A DNA stretch of 11,743 nucleotides from Jaenimonas drosophilae (taxonomy: Eukaryota > Euglenozoa > Kinetoplastea > Trypanosomatida > Trypanosomatidae). The stretch covers positions 1 to 11,743 of the forward strand of contig JASAON010001313.1 of the NCBI GenBank assembly GCA_030849065.1, given 5' to 3'. Shown one piece after another: positions 1 to 6,984 of this stretch. The notes beneath the pieces are model-generated. The model worked only from the letters and a program-made list of their open reading frames with translations. It had not been told where the DNA came from and made no database searches. A program made the translations under genes and the position numbers. Within the stretch, counting starts at the first letter, position 1. Each line of letters opens with the position of its first letter.

Positions 1-3
1 CAG
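1..3 (+). promoter_or_regulatory. Partial spliced-leader acceptor of gene A
   Basis: The window opens with CAG immediately followed by the ATG of gene A, the same arrangement as in paralogs B, D and E. The upstream pyrimidine tract is outside the window, so the call rests on analogy. Confidence 0.4.
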
Positions 4-1023
4 ATGTTGCGGGTGATTCTTGTTCCCGCCCACGAGGAAGTGAGCACCAAACCGGATGAGGAACTGGCCTACGTGGATGTGCCGCGCGATGGTTTCTTTG
101 GCGCTGAGGTGCGTGAGGAGCTCCAACGTCGCGTGGCGATGAAGGGCTGCACACCCTTCTTGTTTGTGGAGGCGGCCGAGTGTGTGGAGCCCGATGCGCC
201 GGTCTTGAGCATGGATGATGTGCGTGAGGCGGATGCTGGCATATCATTGCCTGGCCTCCACGTGCCCGGTGCAGCGGAGGCCACCCTCTACCGCCCGCTC
301 ATCCCTCTCACCACCGATGTACGTGTGGAGGAGCTACTGCGGCTGAGTGGGTGCGATGAGGATGCGGACTCAGTGACGGTGTACTACGCAACGGAGGGTA
401 AGTTTGGTGTGCGCATCGCGCGCAAGTCAGAGCCTGCACCAAGACGTCAACCCGCCCGACGCACGGAGATCAACATCAACCACAACAACAAGAAGAAGGG
501 TGGTGGTGGTGGCTTGTTGTGTTGTGCCGCATGCTGTGCCCTCCTCTGTGCTGGAGGTTTGCTCTGCTGCTGCTGCTGCTGCAAGAAGAAGAAGGAGCCG
601 GAGGCCAAGACGAATGAGGCTCCTGCGGCCAACCCGCAGACGGTACAGACAGACTTTCAGAACCAACAACAACAACCACAGAGTGGATACTACAACCCCG
701 CTCCACAACAGCAGCAGGGCTACGGCCAACAACCACCTCCCCAACAAGGTTATGGCCAACCTCCTCCACAACAAGGCTACGGCCAACAACCACCTCCCCA
801 ACAAGGTTATGGCCAACAACCACCTCCCCAACAACAACAGCCCTACTACGGCCAGCAACCACCTCCCCCACAACAAGGCTACGGCCAACAACCACCTCCC
901 CAACAAGGCTACGGCCAACAACCTCCACCACAACAAGGTTATGGTCAGTCACCCGCACCATACAACTACCAGAACCAACCTCCAGGCAACAATGGCCAGC
1001 CCTACCCGCAAGGTCCTCTGTGA
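4..1023 (+). CDS. Gene A: cysteine-string family protein with GYGQ/PQ-rich tail
   Basis: 339 residues; function not recognised. Residues 1-140 match the domain of the four downstream paralogs: MLRVILVP start, [24 protein letters not shown] near 48-59, then [11 protein letters not shown] and [13 protein letters not shown] near 108-135. A basic/Asn linker (141-165) and five Gly lead to a hydrophobic segment, 171-193, with 11 Cys ending in six consecutive Cys and then four Lys. This could be a membrane hairpin or S-acylated anchor. The tail (194-339) is rich in Gln, Pro, Gly and Tyr, with GYGQ/PPPQQ repeats over 239-315. The start is fixed by alignment to the paralogs and by CAG directly before the ATG. 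It is the most divergent member along with C. The PQ/Gly/Tyr tail plus Cys-rich membrane segment recalls CYSTM proteins, but the order is reversed. Coding status is well supported; function is unknown. Confidence 0.88.
   Translation: MLRVILVPAHEEVSTKPDEELAYVDVPRDGFFGAEVREELQRRVAMKGCTPFLFVEAAECVEPDAPVLSMDDVREADAGISLPGLHVPGAAEATLYRPLIPLTTDVRVEELLRLSGCDEDADSVTVYYATEGKFGVRIARKSEPAPRRQPARRTEININHNNKKKGGGGGLLCCAACCALLCAGGLLCCCCCCKKKKEPEAKTNEAPAANPQTVQTDFQNQQQQPQSGYYNPAPQQQQGYGQQPPPQQGYGQPPPQQGYGQQPPPQQGYGQQPPPQQQQPYYGQQPPPPQQGYGQQPPPQQGYGQQPPPQQGYGQSPAPYNYQNQPPGNNGQPYPQGPL
565..582 (+). repeat. (TGC)6 microsatellite encoding the cysteine string of gene A
   Basis: Six uninterrupted TGC codons encode Cys188-193. 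Equivalent TGC runs occur in B (2493-2507), D (5257-5274) and E (6844-6858). C uses the shorter, mixed TGT TGT TGC at 3903-3911. Confidence 0.9.
718..948 (+). repeat. GYGQ-PPPQQ coding repeat in gene A
   Basis: About 30-nt units encode [14 protein letters not shown] decapeptides, with a 9-residue unit and an interrupted unit containing PYYGQ. Synonymous variation between units (GGC TAC against GGT TAT, CCC against CCA) shows the array is not freshly expanded. The CAA/CCN composition also leaves other frames open here, which explains the long overlapping ORFs. Confidence 0.9.
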
Positions 1024-2048
1024 GGGGGAGAGGGGTGGGGATGGGGGGATGCGCGCTATACTGTCCTTCCGTGAAACAGGTTTTCTTCTTTCACTTCAGT
1101 CGTGCCATTGTGCAGAGTGCTGTGTGTTGCGTGTATGCCACAACTACCGATGGCCATGGCTGCTTCTATGATGATGGTGGTTGGCCTTTATAATCATCCT
1201 CATTGTGGTTATGTATGGTATGCCAGCCTCAATGTGGTGTTGTTCTCTTTCCCTCACTCACACGCACACGAATGCTGAGGTGTTTGTGTTTTCCTCTCGT
1301 TTCGGTTTTCCTGATTCTTTTCGTCGCATCCATCATTTGTTTCTTTTCTGTTGTTGTTTCCCATCACCATCGCTCCATCTGTAGATGCGGTTTTCCGTGT
1401 GCTGATGCATTCATCCTCATCTTCATCTTCTTCCTCCACCTTCCTACCGCCCGTAGACGCCACGGGGCACCCGTGTGTGGGTGAGAGGGAGAGGAAGGAA
1501 TTCAGAGAATGCTGCTCCGCCATCATACGTGGCTCCACACACTCACGGCGATGAATCGCAGAACAGGTGTGCTGATAGGTACATGTTTCCTTCCAAATTC
1601 TATCTTCTTTCTCTTTCTCAAATGGATCTACGTATGAAAAACAAAAGTAACTACCACAACACCAACATCATTTATCTGGAGCAACAACTGCACACGGATA
1701 CACACACACACTACGCCAACAATCATGAGGTACTTCCTGTCACAACGACATATCATTTCATCTTTTTTTGTTTTCGTGTTTTTTTTTCTACCTCAGTTGA
1801 TTCTCCTGTGTCTTCCATGTGTGCTCGTTGATGTGTGTGTGTGTGTGTGGGTGTGTTTCTTTTCCTACAATTCATCTACACTGACGTGCTCTTCAGCCAA
1901 GTTATGTGAGGTATGCTATCGTGCACCGCCATCGTTTGTGGTTTTCATGATGCCCCTTCCCCCTGCTATTGCCATGTGTCTCTGTGTTAGCTCTTCAGAC
2001 ATAGTCTTGCTCACCGTACTTAGTACAACCCAGCTACCTACTTCCCTA
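1024..2048 (+). other. Spacer A-B (3' UTR of A and intergenic)
   Basis: No convincing gene. It contains T/C-rich stretches, a (TG)n run at about 1832-1855, and a strong T-rich tract with CTCAG at 1795-1796. The ORFs here are short, unlike any paralog, and pyrimidine-driven (Phe/Leu/Ser/Val-rich). It presumably holds the 3' UTR and poly(A) site of A. Confidence 0.7.
1759..1796 (+). promoter_or_regulatory. Alternative distal splice-acceptor candidate upstream of B
   Basis: A T-rich tract (1761-1789) is followed by CTACCTCAG, with AG at 1795-1796. It is a better pyrimidine tract than the one next to B, but its use would leave a 270-nt leader with several upstream ATGs and a TG repeat. It may instead be an unused or minor acceptor. 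Confidence 0.4.
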
Positions 2049-2066
2049 CCTACCTACCTACCACAG
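2034..2066 (+). promoter_or_regulatory. Spliced-leader acceptor abutting the ATG of B
   Basis: A CT-rich stretch of repeated TACC units has no AG from 2034 until the CAG at 2064-2066, which touches the ATG. The same layout precedes D and E. Splicing here would attach the leader directly to the start codon. Confidence 0.6.
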
Positions 2067-2513
2067 ATGCTCTCTATTGTGTTCAAGCCTTTGGATGCTT
2101 CCCAGGGTGCTGGCCTGAATGAGGCTGCGGTGCAGTTGGATGTGCCACGCACGGGTGTGCTTGGTGCCCAGGTGCGTGCGGAGCTTCTGAGCCGTGTGGA
2201 GCTGGATGGCTGCACACCCTACTTCTACGTGGAGGCTGCTGATCCTGCGTCTGAGGATGCCGGTGTGCCATCCATGGATGCCTCTCGTGAGGCTGGAGCT
2301 CCTGGTGTGCCCACACAGCGCGCTCTTGTTGCTGTGCCCGCTGACGTGAGTGCGGAGGAGCTCCTCCGTCTTGCTGGATGCGATGGCGCTGCCCCACTGA
2401 CGGTGTTCTTTACGACGGAGCAGCAGTACGGTTGCTGCGTTGGCCGTGTGTGCCGCATCATTTGCAAGCCCTTCCGCTGCATCTTCCGCCACTGCTGCTG
2501 CTGCTGCCACAAG
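2067..2513 (+). repeat. Homologous block, copy B
   Basis: About 99% nucleotide identity to the D and E blocks through codon 124. Against E the identity continues through the Cys string to codon 149, apart from codons 137-138. Homology stops abruptly in the tail. Confidence 0.9.
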
Positions 2514-2690
2514 GATGATAAGACAGAGCAGCCAACGGCGGAGGAGCAGCCTCCTACAGCGGAGGGCGAGCAAGCGGCGGCAGAGAAGAATGATGAAGCA
2601 CCGGTGGCCCAGGATCATCCCGCTGACGGAAAGACGGTGGAGGTTCCGCCACCAGCGGAGGATACAGAGCAGAAGCCAGATACTGCCTAA
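2067..2690 (+). CDS. Gene B: cysteine-string family protein with acidic Pro-rich tail
   Basis: 207 residues; function not recognised. The reading frame stays open upstream to 1725, but I chose the internal ATG at 2067 because it aligns with all four paralogs and follows the CAG acceptor; the upstream extension is not conserved. Residues 1-124 form the family domain, with LDVPRTG, VRAELLSRV, GCTPYFYVEA, then VPADVSAEELLRLAGCDG and LTVFFTTEQQYG. They are identical in protein to D and differ from E only at position 81 (Val here, Met in E). The Cys segment, 123-147, has 10 Cys spaced every 4-5 residues and then five in a row followed by His-Lys. Basic and aromatic residues between the Cys suggest an amphipathic, S-acylated helix. 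The tail (148-207) is Glu/Ala/Pro-rich and contains VEVPPP at 191-196, shared with E. Confidence 0.9.
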   Translation: MLSIVFKPLDASQGAGLNEAAVQLDVPRTGVLGAQVRAELLSRVELDGCTPYFYVEAADPASEDAGVPSMDASREAGAPGVPTQRALVAVPADVSAEELLRLAGCDGAAPLTVFFTTEQQYGCCVGRVCRIICKPFRCIFRHCCCCCHKDDKTEQPTAEEQPPTAEGEQAAAEKNDEAPVAQDHPADGKTVEVPPPAEDTEQKPDTA

Positions 2691-3246
2691 TGCAGCACAC
2701 TCTGTGTGTATGTGTGGTCCTCCCTTGTATCAGTCTTCATGGACGTTGTTGTTGGCTCCATGTAGGAAGCTACTTCAATGTTTTGGGGATGGAGCTTGTT
2801 GATACAACTTTCCTCCCTTGTCTGCGATGCTGTGAAGAGTTGGGCATTCATCGTGCACCGATTGCAGTTGCTGCCGGTACTCTTGCTCCTCTTCTCTACC
2901 GCGGATGAATTCAGGACGCAAGCTCCATCCTCTTGTTTTCATTGTTTATGTTCTGTTTTCTCTTCTTCTCTCTCGTGATGATGATGTGTGTTTCAGTGTG
3001 CATGCCTTCTTTTTGGTGTGGGGGTGCGGTGTCGTGGTGTTGCAGGTCTGACCGCCAACTGGCCTGACCGTTTGCAAACGGGTTCAGCGCAACATTCGAT
3101 GGTTGTTTGTATCTGTACCACGACGCCACACCCACACACCTGCTACACATACATCTGCAACTGTGGCTCAATGGTGATACCCGTGTTGTGGCCACATTCT
3201 TTCGGTTTCGTTTTTGGCGTCGCATATGAAGTACAAGTGGAGTTTG

Positions 3247-3310
3247 CGTGTTGTGTGTGTTGTGTTGTGTGCTGTGTGTATTGTGTTGTGTTGTGTTGTG
3301 TGTGTGTGTC
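3247..3310 (+). repeat. Imperfect (TG)n / (TGTTG)n array
   Basis: About 64 nt of alternating TG and TGTTG units on the coding strand, lying just upstream of the pyrimidine tract of gene C. In RNA it would be GU-rich. Confidence 0.85.
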
Positions 3311-3323
3311 TTTATGAAATGTG

Positions 3324-3407
3324 TTCCTCTTTTCCCCTTCTTTGTACTTCTTGTGACAGACATACCTAGTCTATACCAGCTTCATTTGTGCTATCCCTCC
3401 TCCCCAG
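3324..3407 (+). promoter_or_regulatory. Spliced-leader acceptor region of C
   Basis: A C/T-rich tract at 3324-3352 is followed by CAG at 3357-3359. A second CT tract (about 3389-3405) ends in CCCCAG, with AG at 3406-3407. Use of the second would leave a 21-nt leader. Unlike its neighbours, C has no AG touching its ATG. Confidence 0.5.
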
Positions 3408-3428
3408 ATACATTCACTGCCAACCAAC

Positions 3429-4169
3429 ATGCTTCGTGTTGTGTTCAAGCCACTGCATGATACACTTCCTCATGATGAGGTGATTGCCACATCAGTGAAT
3501 GATTGTGCTTCCGTGTGCATCGAAATGGCCACAGATGAGGTGCTGGACGAGGCTGTACGTGCGCAGCTGCAAACACGTCTCTCACTGGACCACGCCAACC
3601 TCACCTTCTTTGTGGAGGAGGCACAAGGTATTGATCGTGAGAGGGACGCGGATGGCAGCGAATACAGTGATATTTCTTGCGATGTATCAGATACGATGGA
3701 TGCATCTGCCACGGTGGTGCCAACCTTGCCCGTCTTGGTGCCGGTGCCACAGGGTGTGCCTGTGTTGGAGGTGCTGCGCATGTGTGGTTGTCCTGAGGAC
3801 GCCTTGACAGTTACGATCTTGTACCACGCAGAGGAGCACTACGGCTTTGTTGGCTGCTGCATCTCTGCCTTGTGTGGAGCTCTGTGCCACTGCTGCACTC
3901 ACTGTTGTTGCCATGCGGCGAAGAATCCACACGTGGCGAAGAATCCACACGTGAAGAAGAATCCACGTGCAAAGAAGAATCCAAATGTGAGGAAGAATCC
4001 AAATGCAAAGAAGAGCGTAAAGGTGGAGATTGATGTGGAAGCACCAGACATGGAAGTATCCTCATCACCTTCATCATTGCCCAATACATCCATCAACGAC
4101 AGGAACACCTCCGCGGCAGATGGATCTATCAGGGCACCACGCGCTGAGCCAGCATCTACTCCCTACTGA
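3429..4169 (+). CDS. Gene C: divergent cysteine-string family protein with KNP repeats
   Basis: 246 residues; function not recognised. It starts MLRVVFKPL like its paralogs. The domain (1-140) keeps VRAQLQTR, LTFFVEEAQ, VPVPQGVPVLEVLRMCGC and LTVTILYHAEEHYG, but carries an acidic/Ser insertion around 68-92 in place of the family's shorter linker. The Cys segment (143-161) has nine Cys in pairs and a final triplet, then His. The tail begins with five six-residue repeats KNP(H/R/N)(V/A)(A/K/R) over residues 165-194, strongly basic. An acidic EIDVEAPDMEV segment and a Ser/Thr/Asn-rich end follow. C lies between the near-identical B and D yet has not been homogenised with them. Coding status rests on the conserved domain, the frame from the shared start, and a clean stop. 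Confidence 0.88.
   Translation: MLRVVFKPLHDTLPHDEVIATSVNDCASVCIEMATDEVLDEAVRAQLQTRLSLDHANLTFFVEEAQGIDRERDADGSEYSDISCDVSDTMDASATVVPTLPVLVPVPQGVPVLEVLRMCGCPEDALTVTILYHAEEHYGFVGCCISALCGALCHCCTHCCCHAAKNPHVAKNPHVKKNPRAKKNPNVRKNPNAKKSVKVEIDVEAPDMEVSSSPSSLPNTSINDRNTSAADGSIRAPRAEPASTPY
3921..4010 (+). repeat. Five 18-nt units encoding KNPxxx hexapeptides
   Basis: Five contiguous units each begin AAGAATCCA and differ in the last three codons (HVA, HVK, RAK, NVR, NAK). An extra Lys codon follows. Units 1 and 2 are the most alike, which suggests stepwise slippage or unequal exchange. Confidence 0.93.
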
Positions 4170-4777
4170 TCATACGTGTGTGTGTGTGTTGCTGGCAGAT
4201 CTCACTTCATGTATGCTCGTGCATGAATGTGCCATCACGACGGCCGGCATGGATGATGAGATGTGCTACTCTTCACTTCGTATTATTTTTATTATTAATT
4301 TGCTTTCCTCTCCTCTCTCTTGCCCTGCACACGTACACGAATCATGTGTGCGTGTGTGATTGGTTATGAGAGAGAGGGGGGGGGTTGTGGTAGCGTGGCG
4401 TGCTGAAGATTGTGCGAGTGATGTTGTGCGGAGCCCCTCCATCATATGCAGTGTTTTTTTTTTTGCTGCCAACGTTTATTATTATTGTTCTGAAATGATT
4501 TATACATCAATGCACTCACGACGGCCCAGGACATGGCGTGACGTTGCTTCGTACCTCTCCACGACAGTGCAACACGTGCGGTGAAGATGATGATATCTAT
4601 CGATGGTACTTTATTTAGAGAAAACGACACACATGGTGTGCTTAACCATGCTTGAGTGTGGCTGTTACCGCACTCTTCTGCCCTGATTTATGCCAACACT
4701 CGATGCGGATGCATGTACGTTGATGCTCATCACTTTCCTTGTTGTGTTTCTTGTTAAGATTGCTTCATCCCAACAAG
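4170..4777 (+). other. Spacer C-D (3' UTR of C and intergenic)
   Basis: No convincing gene. It contains AU-rich patches (about 4280-4301 and 4477-4490, TATTATT-type), a CT-rich tract (4301-4325), a G-run at 4376-4383 and a T-run at 4454-4464. The AU-rich patches could act in the 3' UTR of C, but nothing here proves it. Confidence 0.65.
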
Positions 4778-4821
4778 CTACTTCCTCAACCTACTCACCT
4801 ACACCTACCTACCTACCACAG
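4778..4821 (+). promoter_or_regulatory. Spliced-leader acceptor abutting the ATG of D
   Basis: A CT-rich, TACC-repeating stretch with no AG from 4778 until the CAG at 4819-4821, which touches the ATG. A 24-nt piece (4782-4805) is identical to 6364-6387 upstream of E, so the duplicated unit includes the acceptor. Confidence 0.62.
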
Positions 4822-5193
4822 ATGCTCTCTATTGTGTTCAAGCCTTTGGATGCTTCCCAGGGTGCTGGCCTGAATGAGGCTGCGGTGCAGTTGGATGTGC
4901 CACGCACGGGTGTGCTTGGTGCCCAGGTGCGTGCGGAGCTTCTGAGCCGTGTGGAGCTGGATGGCTGCACACCCTACTTCTACGTGGAGGCTGCTGATCC
5001 TGCGTCTGAGGATGCTGGTGTGCCATCCATGGATGCCTCTCGTGAGGCTGGAGCTCCTGGTGTGCCCACACAGCGCGCTCTTGTTGCTGTGCCCGCTGAC
5101 GTGAGTGCGGAGGAGCTCCTCCGTCTTGCTGGATGCGATGGCGCTGCCCCACTGACGGTGTTCTTTACGACGGAGCAGCAGTACGGCTGCTGC
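4822..5193 (+). repeat. Homologous block, copy D
   Basis: 372 nt differing from B at two synonymous sites (codons 65 and 122) and from E at three sites (codons 81, 83 and 122). Homology to B and E breaks right after codon 124. Confidence 0.9.
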
Positions 5194-5298
5194 ATTTGCA
5201 GCATTTGCGAGTGCTTGTGGGACATCATCACATGCCCATGCAGGACCCTGTGCAAGTGCTGCTGCTGCTGCTGCCACGACGACGAAGCGGATCAGTAA
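4822..5298 (+). CDS. Gene D: minimal (tailless) cysteine-string family protein
   Basis: 158 residues; function not recognised. The frame stays open upstream to 4690, but the start at 4822 aligns with all paralogs and follows the CAG acceptor. Residues 1-124 are identical to B. The segment after QQYG differs: CCICSICECLWDIITC, then CPC, then a string of six Cys (146-151), giving 14 Cys in about 29 residues, the richest of the five. Only seven residues follow (HDDEADQ), so D is essentially domain plus Cys string. The clean stop and intact domain argue that this is a short natural form, not a truncated pseudogene. It is probably membrane-attached through S-acylation; it could compete with or scaffold its tailed paralogs, but that is speculation. 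Confidence 0.87.
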   Translation: MLSIVFKPLDASQGAGLNEAAVQLDVPRTGVLGAQVRAELLSRVELDGCTPYFYVEAADPASEDAGVPSMDASREAGAPGVPTQRALVAVPADVSAEELLRLAGCDGAAPLTVFFTTEQQYGCCICSICECLWDIITCPCRTLCKCCCCCCHDDEADQ

Positions 5299-5368
5299 AA
5301 GATGTGTTGTTGTTGCCAGAAACAAGGCACGATGGTAGTGATGATGATGGAGGTGCTGCTGCTCGATG

Positions 5369-5391
5369 CACACACACACACACACACACAC
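5369..5391 (+). repeat. (CA)n microsatellite
   Basis: About 11 uninterrupted CA units in the 3' flank of gene D. Confidence 0.95.
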
Positions 5392-5540
5392 GATGAACGC
5401 ACTGGCCACATATTTTCTTTGCCGTTGCTAGAGTTGGCTGTCTGCTTGTGATTGTATGTGCTATTGCCCATCGTGATGTTTCATCATCCGGAGTGTGTGT
5501 GTGTTTGCTGTTTAGCGCTTACATCAACATTGCCACACAA

Positions 5541-5571
5541 TAACAACAACAACAACAACACACACACACAT
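5541..5571 (+). repeat. (AAC)n-(AC)n compound microsatellite
   Basis: AAC units run directly into AC units in the D-E spacer. Confidence 0.9.
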
Positions 5572-6352
5572 TAAACGCTCCCGCATCTTGCTCACGTGAG
5601 CGCTGAAGAGATATCCTTTTTTTATTTAGTTGTCAGCACTGTGAGTGAGTGTGTGGGGGTGCTGCTTGAGATGCAGCAAGTTGTGCCATGTATTCTGCCA
5701 CCGTTTTTGTTCTTCTTGGCGTTGTTCTTGTTCTTGGTACGTATATATGAATGCTGCAATGCACGCAACATACTCACAACGCGAGGAGTGGATATGCGGG
5801 TGCTCGCACGGGTGCCACGCGATTAGAGGTTGGTGAAAAGAGGACAATGTGCTGCTGTTGGCGCTCACGTACCACACCAGCACCACCCACCATCAACTTC
5901 CTCCTCTCACTACGTATCTAAAGAGTCTTTGCTGGTGCGTGCACTTCATGTTGTTCTTTTTGTTTTTTTTTATGGCGGACCGGTTTGGTTCTTCCTCATT
6001 ATCTCCCGTTTTTTTTTTCTTTGTGATGTGTGTGGGCGTTGATGCAAGCAAGGGTGTTGTTTTGCGGAGTACTCTTGCTTCTAGCACACATGCACATTCA
6101 TCTTGCTCGCTCACGCTCTCTCTCCTTCTGTTCTTTTTTTTGTTCTTTGTGTGAAAGGCAGCCTGTTTGACGGAAATACACACACGCGCTGAGTTATGCC
6201 GTACTTGACGCCATCTTCAACGCCCCAACAGCATTTTCGCACACATGATTTGAGATGTGCATCTGTGCTCCACGTGGTGGAGCTGTACATGAGTGAGCTC
6301 TGCAAGGTACCAACATATCCAACATTCTTCTTCTTTTTTTTTGTGCTCGAAG

Positions 6353-6417
6353 ATTTTCTTACCTTCCTCAACCTACTCACCTACACCGACAACAACTTCC
6401 CTACCTACGTACCACAG
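6353..6417 (+). promoter_or_regulatory. Spliced-leader acceptor abutting the ATG of E
   Basis: No AG occurs from 6353 until the CAG at 6415-6417, which touches the ATG. The stretch is CT-rich. It shares 24 nt with the D upstream region (6364-6387) and 14 nt with the B upstream region (6395-6408 against 2040-2053). An additional T-rich tract at 6325-6345 precedes an AG at 6351-6352. Confidence 0.62.
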
Positions 6418-6864
6418 ATGCTCTCTATTGTGTTCAAGCCTTTGGATGCTTCCCAGGGTGCTGGCCTGAATGAGGCTGCGGTGCAGTTGGATGTGCCACG
6501 CACGGGTGTGCTTGGTGCCCAGGTGCGTGCGGAGCTTCTGAGCCGTGTGGAGCTGGATGGCTGCACACCCTACTTCTACGTGGAGGCTGCTGATCCTGCG
6601 TCTGAGGATGCTGGTGTGCCATCCATGGATGCCTCTCGTGAGGCTGGAGCTCCTGGTATGCCCACGCAGCGCGCTCTTGTTGCTGTGCCCGCTGACGTGA
6701 GTGCGGAGGAGCTCCTCCGTCTTGCTGGATGCGATGGCGCTGCCCCACTGACGGTGTTCTTTACGACGGAGCAGCAGTACGGTTGCTGCGTTGGCCGTGT
6801 GTGCCGCATCATTTGCAAGCCCGTCCACTGCATCTTCCGCCACTGCTGCTGCTGCTGCCACAAG
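6418..6864 (+). repeat. Homologous block, copy E
   Basis: It matches B through codon 149 except three sites within the first 124 codons (65, 81 and 83) and codons 137-138. It matches D only through codon 124. Confidence 0.9.
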
Positions 6865-6984
6865 GGCAAGAAGGATGAGGTGGCGGAGGGTGCCCCGGTG
6901 GAGCCACCACGTGAGGAGGAGCCAAAGAAGGTGGTGGAGGTTCCGCCACCACAGGAGGAGGAAGAGAATCCTCTGGAAGCCTAG
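6418..6984 (+). CDS. Gene E: cysteine-string family protein with acidic PPPQEEEE tail
   Basis: 188 residues; function not recognised. The frame stays open upstream to 6196, but the start was chosen by alignment to the paralogs and by the CAG touching the ATG. Residues 1-124 equal B and D except Met at 81. The Cys segment (123-147) matches B except FR to VH at 137-138, and keeps the five-Cys string followed by His-Lys. The tail (148-188) is lysine-rich at first, then strongly acidic and Pro-rich. It shares VEVPPP (173-178) and its codons with B, so B and E look like sister copies whose tails have since diverged by insertions or deletions. Probably a membrane-attached protein with a charged cytosolic tail (inference). 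Confidence 0.9.
   Translation: MLSIVFKPLDASQGAGLNEAAVQLDVPRTGVLGAQVRAELLSRVELDGCTPYFYVEAADPASEDAGVPSMDASREAGAPGMPTQRALVAVPADVSAEELLRLAGCDGAAPLTVFFTTEQQYGCCVGRVCRIICKPVHCIFRHCCCCCHKGKKDEVAEGAPVEPPREEEPKKVVEVPPPQEEEENPLEA

Larger units (their letters stand above)
2691..3428 (+). other. Spacer B-C (3' UTR of B and upstream region of C)
   Basis: No convincing gene. Its second half contains a TG/TGTTG-rich array (3247-3310). The antisense frame across it is a His/Thr/Gln-rich product of that repeat. No sequence is obviously shared with the other spacers of the array. Confidence 0.7.
5299..6352 (+). other. Spacer D-E (3' UTR of D and intergenic)
   Basis: No convincing gene in about 1.1 kb. It contains (CA)n at 5369-5391, (AAC)n running into (AC)n at about 5541-5571, and T-runs near 5967-5976, 6010-6020 and 6131-6139. 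Short ORFs are pyrimidine-driven and not related to the family. Confidence 0.7.

Noticed and set aside
404..1171. 255-residue + strand ORF overlapping gene A in another frame, plus antisense ORFs at 427-961
   Set aside because: They are open because the CAA/CCN repeat lacks stops in several frames. They show none of the family motifs, and their composition is simply frame-shifted repeat.
2911..3363. 150-residue antisense ORF in the B-C spacer
   Set aside because: Much of it is His/Thr/Asn/Gln translated from the TG/TGTTG repeat, and it has no recognisable domain.
4280..4301. AU-rich patch as a defined regulatory element of gene C
   Set aside because: The motif is too short and generic to call. 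It is mentioned only in the spacer entry.
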